From Saxidomus purpurata (Eukaryota > Mollusca > Bivalvia > Venerida > Veneridae): 64,000 nucleotides of DNA. Within the stretch, counting starts at the first letter, position 1. The number at the start of each line of letters is the position of its first letter. The DNA lies in NCBI GenBank assembly GCA_022818135.1, contig JAFMSR010000017.1:11608561-11672560 (forward strand), read 5' to 3'. Under the pieces are notes generated by a model, which was not told the DNA's origin, searched no databases, and saw nothing but the letters and a program-made list of their open reading frames with translations. The position numbers were made by a program, and so were the translations under genes. Below are positions 50,661 to 60,519 of this stretch, one piece after another.

Positions 50661-50887
50661 TATTTCTTCCGTCATTTATTTGAGTTTTAATGAGAAATAA
50701 GTTACCATTTACATATTTCTTATTCGAAAAAGGAATAAGGAATAAGTAACCAACTTTATAGATAGTCCTTTAACGTAGTACTGCAGATTCGTTCTTCAAC
50801 ATGTAAATTTATATTTTTAAAATGTTAGTCCTATTGCTACATATACCCTCTTAGAATGGTACGATACGATATAGCATTCTTGTTGAA

Positions 50888-51052
50888 ATGAAATTGTCAA
50901 ATCTAGAACTTTCAAAATTCAAACACTGTATTTCAGCTCCTGATATGTTTTATATAAAAAAGGAGTGGATCGCAAAGATATATCTCGGCTTGTTGCTGGC
51001 AAGTGTTTTGCTTCTGTTGTTGCTGAATTACAGATTCTGCTGCATTGCAACG
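50888..51052 (+). CDS. FKRP-like exon 1 (membrane anchor)
   Basis: It opens at ATG 50888 (MKLSNLELSKFKHC) and contains IYLGLLLASVLLLLLLNYRF. It ends at codon ACG before donor GTAGTA at 51053, phase 0. The acceptor TCGTTTCAG at 51225-51233 is also phase 0, and the joined frame runs into the large exon. Read without splicing, exon 1 meets a stop about 10 codons into the intron. This start is preferred to the first ATG of the large exon at 51255, which would leave no membrane anchor. Confidence 0.7.
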
Positions 51053-53081
51053 GTAGTAATTGTTCCTTCTTTTTTCAACACATAAAAATGATTATGACAA
51101 ATCTTTCGGGAGACTAAATACGCCAAAAAGAAATCATTTCTAAAAGTGTACATTATTAATTGTATGACTAAAACAGGGTAAAAACATTATCTAGACATTG
51201 TTTTGGTAAATAACTCACAAACTATCGTTTCAGGATGTTTTGGACCAGACATCTATGAATGACTATATGTCAACACAAGGCAACTTAAACAATAGTGGTA
51301 TTTTGACATCTTTATACTCTTTGTCATCTACAGATGACTATTTGTCAAATCGTTTGCCTGGTCTCACAAGCATAGGCAAAAACATACTAGAAACGACAGT
51401 ACGAGACAGGATAACCGTGCTAGCTAAAGCTGTCTATAATGCTCGTAAGCATGCAAGAGGGTCTAAAACTTCAGACTATTTAAGTGCAGCTATTTCTGTT
51501 TTAAACGACATACTTAGAGATATGAATATTGAACCGGAGGCTTTATATAAAAGACAAAATAAAATGCCGACGAACGTATGTTCGGAAACATTTAAAGGCC
51601 CTAACGTAAGTTTTCCGTTATATCATAACGAAGTTGTGACGAAAAATTGTGAAAATGCCGTTCCGATTCATAAACTAATTACAATTATCACATATATAAA
51701 CTTAGATACAGACAACTGCCATTTTACTTCTTTGCGTGATATAAAACATTTTATCACCGCAATAAACAACACGTATAACAATGTCAGAATCATGATAGCT
51801 TTGGATTCTTTGTCGTACTACAGCAAATTGAAAGCTGATTATCCTGGTGTATATATTAGTAATTCTAAGAGAGTAGACGAGGGATCCGCTCTGAACAATT
51901 TAATAGAGCATGTCGAAACGCCTTACGTTTTTGTAGCTAGGACCGCTATGGACCTGACAAATGATTCTAGACTAGAAAGACTGATTAGTGAGATAGAGAG
52001 TGTAGACGTAGTGGCTGCGGGTGGTTCAACTCGTGATCAGGATGGACATTGGCGTAGAGGATGCTTTCAAACAGTTTACAGAAATTTCACTCTAAATTAT
52101 ATAGAGGGATATGATGAGTCTTTCCATAATTGTCTGTTCTGCGATTACATACAGGGGCCTTTTGTTACCAAGACAACTTATTTAAAACAAAATAAGCTTG
52201 AGGTTTTCATTGATGGCGTTGGTTTGTATGAAGATTGGTTTCTTCGAATCTTTCAAAAAGGTCACGAGACAAGTGTGTGTCCTGATTCAATGTTAAACGT
52301 TCATACTGCAAGTAAGCAAAATTTAAACTGGAGAAATTTCCTACTAAAATGGAACTTACGTATAATATTTACACCTTCAGGATATGCATTTAGCTTAAGA
52401 TGCATAGGCCATAGGATATCAAAGCAGGCCACAAAAGCATTGTCACCTTGTGATCTGAAGTTTATTTCTAAAGCATTAAAGTTAGCAATGAGAACATGTG
52501 AGGAAACGGGTATCATGTGTGAATTGGAAGCCGGAACGGTCCTAGGTGCTGTAAAATTGGGAAAAGTTCTACCTTGGGAAAGAGATTTTGACATAAGATA
52601 TTTAGCTACAAATTGTACAATGTATGAACGTTTTGAACGTGCTTTGAGAAAAGCAGGGTTTGCGTTTCGCAATTTAGCACCACTAAGCTGTACTGAGAAA
52701 CTTGAATTGCCGAAAAGGATAAATTTCAAGATATACTACAATCGTTACATGAGTGAAGTGTATATGGGTGATATGTTTGGCGTTCATGAAATGGACAGCG
52801 ATCAACTTACAAAAGCGGATATTGCACCTACAAAGGTAATATTCGATGGGCAGTGGCTGAATGCACCACGAAATCCAGGGTTGTTTCTTAACAATATGTA
52901 TGGTAAGGAAATATATCGTCATGTAGACGATCGGTCGTTTAAAAGCAGGGGCGGATTTAGATATGAAGCAATTAAGTACGAAGCAAATGCATTTTTACCT
53001 TGCAAATATCTGGGGAGACAGGAATGTCTAGACAGATATAATGGCGATGGTGATTTACAATTTTCTTATTTACTTCCATAA
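50888..53081 (+). CDS. FKRP/LicD-family type II membrane glycan-modifying protein, 2 exons, 670 aa
   Basis: Predicted Golgi type II membrane enzyme of the LicD/fukutin-related family. Human FKRP adds ribitol phosphate to the matriglycan core of dystroglycan. Exon 1 is 50888-51052, exon 2 is 51234-53081, and the phase-0 intron is 181 nt. Residues 28-47 form a Leu-rich membrane anchor after a short cytoplasmic N-terminus. About residues 195-400 resemble a GT-A glycosyltransferase stem region, with LITIITYINL and the Cys-containing NCLFCDYIQGPF. The LicD domain runs from about 465 to the end, with the hallmark EAGTVLGAVKLGKVLPWERD at 487-506, followed by FDI. A late motif FDGQWLNAPRNPGLFLNNMY is also typical. 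Human FKRP has three Asp (W-D-Y-D-V-D); here they are E504, D506 and D508. The length exceeds human FKRP (495 aa). Similar invertebrate proteins form families, so orthology to FKRP itself is not claimed. Confidence 0.85.
51234..53081 (+). CDS. FKRP-like exon 2 (catalytic region, stop TAA)
   Basis: A 1848-nt uninterrupted coding exon after acceptor TTTCAG, ending TAA at 53079-53081. It carries the stem, the GT-like region and the whole LicD domain. Such a long single exon in AT-rich DNA, with strong family motifs, is firm evidence of a real gene. Several N-linked sequons and paired Cys fit a lumenal protein. Confidence 0.92.
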   Translation, partial: DVLDQTSMNDYMSTQGNLNNSGILTSLYSLSSTDDYLSNRLPGLTSIGKNILETTVRDRITVLAKAVYNARKHARGSKTSDYLSAAISVLNDILRDMNIEPEALYKRQNKMPTNVCSETFKGPNVSFPLYHNEVVTKNCENAVPIHKLITIITYINLDTDNCHFTSLRDIKHFITAINNTYNNVRIMIALDSLSYYSKLKADYPGVYISNSKRVDEGSALNNLIEHVETPYVFVARTAMDLTNDSRLERLISEIESVDVVAAGGSTRDQDGHWRRGCFQTVYRNFTLNYIEGYDESFHNCLFCDYIQGPFVTKTTYLKQNKLEVFIDGVGLYEDWFLRIFQKGHETSVCPDSMLNVHTASKQNLNWRNFLLKWNLRIIFTPSGYAFSLRCIGHRISKQATKALSPCDLKFISKALKLAMRTCEETGIMCELEAGTVLGAVKLGKVLPWERDFDIRYLATNCTMYERFERALRKAGFAFRNLAPLSCTEKLELPKRINFKIYYNRYMSEVYMGDMFGVHEMDSDQLTKADIAPTKVIFDGQWLNAPRNPGLFLNNMYGKEIYRHVDDRSFKSRGGFRYEAIKYEANAFLPCKYLGRQECLDRYNGDGDLQFSYLLP

Positions 53082-53337
53082 TAATATATTGGGAACAATA
53101 AGTTTGAACAAATAAGCATATGAGATAAATAACACAATCGTTTACAGACAATTTTTTAGTTTAGACAGTTTCATTTTTCTCACCTAAATGATACATATTT
53201 CCGCGCATTTACCCATGTCATGTGGAACGGGGGCCGTTCCCTGAGTTTGCATAACTCGTGGTCAAATCCATTTGTAAATGTTACCACTGCATGTATATAT
53301 TGTCTTTTATGATTAATGTATATGTAAAACAATTTAC

Positions 53338-53343
53338 AATAAA
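53338..53343 (+). promoter_or_regulatory. Candidate polyadenylation signal of the FKRP-like gene
   Basis: AATAAA 257 nt after the stop codon. An inverted-repeat element starts only 8 nt later, at 53351, so the 3' end may lie close to or inside it. Confidence 0.45.
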
Positions 53344-53350
53344 ATATGAT

Positions 53351-53942
53351 TAGAGTGGGGGAACCTATGCTGGAGGTATTTTGAATGTATATCAGCTGTT
53401 CAGAAAGCAGGAAATCCTAACCATTTTGATTTTCCTTGGCGAAAACATAATGTTATCCCTGCTAAATTGAAACAAGATACTGATGAGCTTCATCTCATGA
53501 ATATGTCGTTCTGGGAGCTATTGACACGACACATGTCAAAACTTGAAATTTCACCACGAAGGCCAATGCTGGTGGTATGTGATATTTGAAATTAACAGGT
53601 GGGAAATAGTTTTAGGCCTAAATATTAACAAACAAGATATAATGTTTCCATAGAATATATATTTTTATACAAAAGAAATAAGGTTTATCAAAATGCTAAC
53701 TTTAACTGGGTGATTTTGATGTCTTATTTAAGATTTTCTGCGAAATGGATCGAGTACATTGTATCACTCCTTTGATGTCACAAAGCTCCATGCGCGGCTA
53801 TCATACGTTTGCTGTTAAAGCATTCATCGACTGTCATGCTGAATATACCATGACATTTTCTTCATCTGCTTTTCTGTTAATAGCTGTTTTTCAGAGATAC
53901 CACCAGCATAGGGATACCACCAGCATAGGTTCCACCACTCTA
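53351..53942. mobile_element. 592-bp element with about 28-bp terminal inverted repeats
   Basis: Left end TAGAGTGGGGGAACCTATGC, right end GCATAGGTTCCACCACTCTA. The right end carries an extra tandem copy of GATACCACCAGCATAGG. The ends start and stop with TA. It sits directly after the FKRP-like polyadenylation signal. No transposase was seen. Confidence 0.7.
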
Positions 53943-53995
53943 AACAAAAAGAAAGGCGTAGTAACGCGAAATAAAGGCGTATTAACTAATAATGT

Positions 53996-55806
53996 CAAGG
54001 AATACCCAAATTGGTATTCGGATATTCGGTCAGCCTTCCGAACGAATATCCGGATATTCGGTCGTTTAAGGTACTGGATCTAAGTCTTATTCGTTTTTGA
54101 TCAATATGTCACAATTTTTTGCGAATAAAAATTTATAGCTTACTGGTTTCTTTCAATTAATCGGACAGAAACGAGACCCTTTTCTTAAAAAATCTGCAAA
54201 AATTGCATATAATAAAACGAAATTTTTACACAGCAAACTTTGGTCTCAGCTGTACTCATCCGTATACTTTGCGGAGGTCACAAAATATGTTTTATAGTTC
54301 AATTCGAGTAAAACAATAACTAGTGAAACGTTCCCGAAATGTGCAACGTCCGTTCACTTATCCGGACAATTGTTTATTTGTGTAACACGTCAATTATTTC
54401 ATAAGAATATTTTCTTTCTGGTTGATTTTCCAACCTTATGCTCTGTACAGCTAAAAGTAAACAAGTGGCATTCCCGAAAAAAGCAACTGGTTACTATTTA
54501 TAGCATTTATTCTGAACCGAGGTCCGTCATGGTTGCATTGACTTAGGTCCTAATGTACTAAATGTGTTATTTAATGCTTTCTGTATGAATACTATCTACT
54601 TTTAAGATTTTAGTTTTTTCTTTACGCTTATCAAGGCTTTCCATATTCCAAACTGTTAAAATCTGTATGAAACGAGTGTTGAAACGGACCGTTGATATCG
54701 CTTTTCATTTGCGCAGATGCGCATGTGCAATGATATATTAAGCCCCCTCCCCCCCACCCCCGTGACAATGGCCGTCTGCAATCAATACATAAGGCAAGTG
54801 CGGTACATATATATCATATTTGTTAATGCTGTTCACCTAAGTGATAAGTTGACTATACTGTCACAGAAACGGAAAGCGTCTACATAATCAAAGTATCTGT
54901 ATTACACGTTGGATCAAAGCATAACTGTTTAATTACGTGCAAATTGAAATTGTCCGGATATTTGAGCATCCGGTTAACAGGTAGGATATCAGTACATTTA
55001 TCCTAGCCAGGCGAATATTCTATCCCGAGAACCTACTTTTGTATCTTTTAAGTCAGACAATTAATTGCTATAAGATTCAATCATTCATGTCATAAAATTA
55101 GGATAAAATAAATTTCATGTACGTTGTTATCACGGGACTCGGCTAACTCTGTAAGGACTGTTGTACTTTTAATTTCGTTTTCTCAGTGACAGAGTCATTA
55201 CACGGACATTTACTTTCTTATTCTGCTGCTTCCTGGGAAATTCATTTCAGTACTTAAAGATCTGCAAGAGGCTAATAGGACTGAGAAAGAAAAGCTTCAA
55301 TTAAGAACAACCTGAAAAGTTTTTCATTTTTATTAAAAAATATAAAATCATTTAATAAACTTGTTAAATATTTGTAAAACGGGGGGCAGTACAAAAATAT
55401 TCTTCATAATTGCAAAAGCTAAAGTTAGCGCCTCTCCATCATGTATCGGCGTAAATAAGACTTTAAAACACTTGCATAATAATTTTCCTTTATATAAATG
55501 TTTGTTCAACAATTCATACCTAGAAATTGAAACTCTTTTGTTTGCATAATCTCTTTTGTCTATCGCTAAATATTGACTGTAGAAAATGTCATCACCAGGA
55601 CAATCGGGTATTGTAAATTAACACTTTATCGGCCGTAATTAAAAATTAATTATTGTCATGAAAACAACAGGTAAATAATATTCAAGTTTTAAATTTAAAT
55701 TCGTTTTTTAGACGAATTTACCGAATACTCGGATACCTATATCGGATCCGAATATTCGGAAGCTGAACGAATATTCGGATATCCGGATATTCGTTGCCAT
55801 CCCTTA
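53996..55806. mobile_element. 1.8-kb element bounded by inverted GAATATTCGGATAT-rich ends
   Basis: The left boundary has TATTCGGATATTCGGTCAGC and AACGAATATCCGGATATTCG. The right boundary has GAATATTCGGAAGCTGAACG and ATATCCGGATATTCGTTGCC in inverse order. Such ends are known in metazoan hAT elements. The interior has no open frame longer than about 60 codons and no transposase motif that I could find. Confidence 0.45.
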
Positions 55807-56339
55807 TACTAACGAAATTGCAAAAAGACATCACGACAATTAGAAACGACACACGTTAACGCAAAGCATTTTCAAACAACATTTTTATAAGTTTGATGTA
55901 CGAGGATTGATTCGTGTAATTTAAGAACATGCTTGGATAACAGCTAAACTTTATGTACGATGACTGTTACACCCTAGATGTAGTGGTGATAAAAAGGGGT
56001 TATCACTTGGCAATAGGGGTCCCTTTCCATATTCCAAGTATCGGTGACGCATGGTGCAGGTTAAAGTATCCTTTTACAGCATTGCCTTATTTTTGTACGA
56101 GGAAGGATACGAAATCAAAGAAATATTGCGCGTAGTTAATTTTGTAGATCCTTTGTGTCAGTTAGCCATTACATTTTAAGTATATATCATTTATTCACTT
56201 CTAAATCAAAAGTATGCCCCCTCTCGCGAACATTCAATCAACACTATCAAAGAATTGTCTTATACTTGCTTGCATGCACAACAAAATGTTTTTAATTTCA
56301 ATGTTTGAGAGAGAACTGCAAGTATTCGTCATATTGTAA

Positions 56340-56620
56340 ATGTACTAGATGCCCGTCTGTCCGTCCTCAGATATTGTTTATCAGTTGACCTTAGGATCAT
56401 ATAACTGTGGGCTTATTAATGACAAATGTAGATTTTGAGTTTGGTCAATGTTACGGTGATCTTTGATTTAGAAAATGGTTTCAAAGTAATAACTAAAGAA
56501 TGATTGTCCTTGGGTCATATAACTTGGCAATGACCTATACCATTTTGGTCAGTTGGTCTAAGGTCGACGTCACAATGTTCTTTAAGCTGCTAGCTATCAC
56601 AATTTGGTAATATATAAAAA
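56340..56620. repeat. Dispersed repeat, bivalve type
   Basis: GATGCCCGTCTGTCCGTCC followed by GACCTTAGGATCATATAACT and a second unit TCCTTGGGTCATATAACTTG. It is AT-rich and non-coding. Confidence 0.5.
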
Positions 56621-58029
56621 ACAAGGTTCTTCGAAAAGTCTGATGTAAACATATTTTAAAAAAGATCATCACATAAAAAGTTTCAAGTATAAATGCGTGT
56701 AAATTATCTCTGTATTTTTTGAAATTATACGCTGCAAAAGAATAAAAACGTTACAATCGCTTTTGAAATTCCAATATATGCATATGCGTAGCGGTGCCAT
56801 CAAACCAGGCTCACCAATATTTTCAAAAGATTTCCTCAAATGCTACCCAGATTTTTACTTGTTTTGTTGAGTGTAGCCATTACTTTTATGTTTTATGTTT
56901 TAGTCTATCATTTTGAAGAAAAATATTTGTTACCGGAAACTGTAAACGAGTAGCTTAAGAAGTACTGGCCATATTTAAAAGTAACCTATAAACCTATAAA
57001 ATCAATTCCCAATATAATCGAGTCAACTGGCTTACCATATTATTTTCCTAGAATACAAGTTTACTTATGTCACATTTTATTTTCCTAGAAAAAAAGCTTA
57101 CTTATGTCACATTTATTTTTAATAAACATTGCTTCACTGTGGATTAACGACCACCGGATATTTGGGCAAAAGTGAGCACAGATAATTAGTTTTCGCGAGT
57201 AACGTGTAACAACTGGGGTATGTTAAAACCCGATTTTCACTCTGATGCATATCATATTGCGTCTATTTGTGTGTTTTCAGATACTTTAATGACTGTCCAA
57301 GCTGAATGTATTCTCGTTGTGCAACATATATATGCTGAAATGTTGAAAATGTCCAAAACAAATAGTATGCTCACTCGAAAAATCTCGACCCTTGGCAAAG
57401 TATGCCGTTTCATTTGATAAATCATTAACATATTAATAATCTGAATACGGCATATCATTTGCCTAACGACAACATATTAATGGTTAAAATTTCATCATTT
57501 AAGACGAAAGTACAGCGGAGATACGGTTCTCGAAACATTTCAATTACTGTACTGGGTATTGGATAAACGTGTACTGAGTATTGACGGAGTGAGCGAACCA
57601 CTGTTCTGAGTATTGCATCAAGAAATGAGTAAAAAATAAAAAAAAATGAAACTGGAAATGTATTTATTTGTTATCAGTTGAAGATATGAATTCAGGAAGT
57701 GTGTTGTTTTGCACAAGTCATATTAAACGTTGATAATTTATACTATAAAGTGTGTTATAAAGTGCTGTGTCTGGCGTTTTGAGTATTAGACACACATGTA
57801 CAATTATATTTATATTTTTTAATTTTCACCAAATAATCAACAATATCGCGTGTAAATGGATATGCTGTGCAGTACTGTACTAACCATTCAATGACTCGGA
57901 CATGAAGTGACTTTGAATGTTATCTACAACTACTAAACATTTGTCTAAAATACGTATAAGTTGTAAGATAAAATGCAGTGTTTTGTTCTTGTTAATGCAA
58001 AATAGCGGAACTCTCTGCCAAAATTCCAT

Positions 58030-58068
58030 TGTGTGTGCGTGCGTGCGTGTGCATGCGTGTGAGTGTTG
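58030..58068. repeat. (TG)n/(CG)-rich microsatellite
   Basis: GTGTGTGCGTGCGTGCGTGT run within the loop of the 2.5-kb inverted-repeat element. Confidence 0.8.
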
Positions 58069-58559
58069 TATAGTAACACAATAAAAAAATATTTTTTACG
58101 AATTATCATAAGCATTACTGCACCATTCATTTTTATCGAAATGTTCATACCTATCGATAAAAATGAACTACACGATGCTGTGAAAACATGGTCCGTTAAT
58201 CCCTACTAATATCTAAACAATAACGTCAGATTTTCGGGTTTGTACAAAGTATCATTATCCCGCATATTGTCAAAGATGAAATGGACCATCCTTCCCTAAG
58301 ACATCACACGCTTTGGCTTTTTTCGATGTATACAAGGGCAATCAACGTGAAGATATACTAAGCAATTTTAAACACTTGCCCGTGATGTGAATATATAGTT
58401 TTCCGGGATGTGTAAATTCATATTAGTTTGTAGAAATAGAATTGATTTTGGATATGCAACATGTCATACTGTACCTTAAATTGGTTTGATCTTAAACATT
58501 TTAAAATCAATTAAAAAAGGTATATCAACTAGCATAGAATACAATGTATTGCAAAAACA

Positions 58560-59095
58560 AGGTTTTTTCTATAAGTTTACCCACTGACCTAGTTTTACAC
58601 CACAGATGACCCATATGCAAACTCAATCTAGAGTTCACCAAGACTGTACATAATTCCGACTAAGGATTATGAAGTTTAAATGAAAAATGGAACATCTATT
58701 GTATACACAAGGGTTTTCATTGATTTGATCCAGTGACCTAATTTTTGACCCAACTTGAGTCATTTTAGTACTCGACCTAAAGTTTATCAAAGCAATCATA
58801 CTAAGTTCATGGAGATCGAATTAAAAATGAAACCTTTATTGCATACAAAAGTTTTGTCTATGATTTGATCCCATGACCAAGTTTTTGAAACAAAATGACC
58901 CATATTCGAATCGACGTAGATTACATAAAGGCAGTCATTCTGATCAAGTTTCCTGAAGCTCCAGTGAAAAATGCAGTCTCATTTGCATACACAAGGTAAA
59001 ATGTGCAAAGGCGACACGCAGACGATAGAAAGACATAAAGACGACGGACACCATAAGATCACAATTACCAGCCTTGGGTACTTCGTGTTGTGTTG
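58560..59095. repeat. Bivalve-type dispersed repeat ('tgacctagtttt' family)
   Basis: Three imperfect internal units with TGACCTAGTTTT, GATGACCCATATGCAAACTC, and AATGAAAAATGGAACATCTA. It ends ACCAGCCTTGGGTACTTCGT. This is a well-known style of bivalve repeat. It is nested in the loop of the 2.5-kb element. Confidence 0.65.
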
Positions 59096-60376
59096 AGCTA
59101 ATAAAACGCTTTAAAAAGCAGCAGAATATTTATATAACTCACCTTTAATGCCCAATACCCAGTACACGTTAGTATCAATACTCCGGTACACCAGAAATCA
59201 AAATAAACAATACCCAGTACACTAACTTTAGTTATATATGTATCAATATTTTGGCCCCGAAATAACGTTTGTGGACAAGATCTTGGACACTTATGTCTGG
59301 TACATTTGTACTTGCCCAAATAAATTGCTCGATTCAGATTATTCAAATCTAAGCACATTTGCGAAATAAAACGGTAAACATTACCAACGGTCGAACTTTT
59401 CAAGTGAGCAGGCGATCTTGTTTTTAGTAATTGAACATATTAACCGACATCATTTAAAGCGCGGGTATACAATGGACTAAGATAGTCATCGAAGTATCCA
59501 AAAACACAAAAATAAACACAAGATAATGTGCATAAGATTAAATATCGGATTTTAACTTACCCCAATTGTAAACGTTCTCCGCGAAAACTAATTATCTGTG
59601 CTCACTTTCACCCCAATATCCGGTGGTCGTTCATCCACAGTGTGATTTCGCCTACCGGTTTGTAAGATGAAGCTCCGGTATGTGATATTTAACGACTGCA
59701 TGAAGCTTTTAACATTCTGCAGAAATAATGTATATTGAATATGCTAAACTTTGCCTTGATGATGTTTGTTACATTCACCATGTACATAAAACACAGATGG
59801 ATTTCTGGCTGGTTGACAAAAACGAGGCAATTTGCAACAGCGCAAGTAAATTTCATTGTTACACAAAATTGTTAAACTCTTCTTTTTAAACCAATTTGTT
59901 CCAGTACCGTACTGTATTTCTTACACAAGTCTGTTCTTACTTAGCTTTGGCACAAAGGAAAATAATGTGGTATCACTCTTCTTACAACAAACCAAATTGG
60001 TTTGTTTCACAGATAACTGCACTGGTGCCTCCGCCGTGAGTTTCGGGTTCGCCACAAATTATTCATATTTGTTAAGTCTGTACTTCTATTTTTTACATAA
60101 TACATGCTGACCTGCAAATCAACTCTCTTAAAAAGTATAACATAGATCTAGGTAAAATGTTCCCTGGCAATAATGGTTTGTATATAATATTGGTCCTGAC
60201 ATAAGCTTGATTCAGTAATACACGTACATACTGTATGAATGTCACAATGACCTTAAAACTGGAGTATTTTCCAAGGACATTGAGTCTGACATCGAGTCTA
60301 AAGGTAGACTAAGCTAATATATTGTTGGAAATCTCTGATACATGTTACAGTCTCGTATTTTTCCTCTCTCAGTGTT

Positions 60377-60519
60377 TTACAAGACTACGCACGAGGTTTT
60401 ATGGATGGCAACAGCCCGTGCAAGTTTGAACCAGTTCACTGGTTTACTCTGGACAACAACATTCCGTAAACAACCTTCAAATCCTAGACTGGTCATTGCT
60501 GCTGCCTGATTTGAGAAAT
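60377..60519 (-). CDS. LG-domain terminal exon with stop
   Basis: Acceptor ATTTTTAG above 60519. It encodes YFSNQAAAMTSLGFEGCLRN, then VVVQSKPVNWFKLARAVAIH and KTSCVVL, then TAA. GFEGCLRN with a following V-x-W and a final Cys is the standard end of an LG domain. It was found by following the phase-1 donor of the previous exon. No AATAAA in the expected orientation was seen nearby. Confidence 0.85.

Larger units (their letters stand above)
44811..50887. other. Intergenic region between the ERG and FKRP-like genes
   Basis: No gene supported. Contains the 173-bp tandem duplication, the MITE at 48.6 kb and the degenerate repeat at 50.4 kb. A 126-codon frame at 47765-48145 has no recognisable domain and lacks an ATG start. 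Confidence 0.7.
57133..59645. mobile_element. 2.5-kb long-inverted-repeat element
   Basis: The left arm starts CACTGTGGATTAACGACCAC and includes GTGAGCACAGATAATTAGTT. The right end carries AACTAATTATCTGTGCTCAC and GTGGTCGTTCATCCACAGTG. The ends are strongly similar over about 95 bp. Patchy similarity continues inward to about 57600 and 59140, where TGTACTGGGTATTG-like motifs appear in both arms. The loop holds a bivalve-type dispersed repeat (about 58560-59095). Ends beginning CACTG recall CACTA/EnSpm elements, but no clear target duplication was found. Confidence 0.65.
53344..60376. other. Intergenic transposon-rich region between the convergent FKRP-like and laminin-like genes
   Basis: The two genes point toward each other. 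The gap is filled by the elements at 53.35, 54.0 and 57.1 kb plus dispersed repeats. No further gene is supported. From 59.65 to 60.37 kb is plain AT-rich sequence that should hold the laminin-like 3' UTR. Confidence 0.7.

Noticed and set aside
59098..59403. 101-codon minus frame as a gene
   Set aside because: It lies in the right arm of the 2.5-kb inverted-repeat element. The left arm has only a degraded counterpart and no known domain appears.
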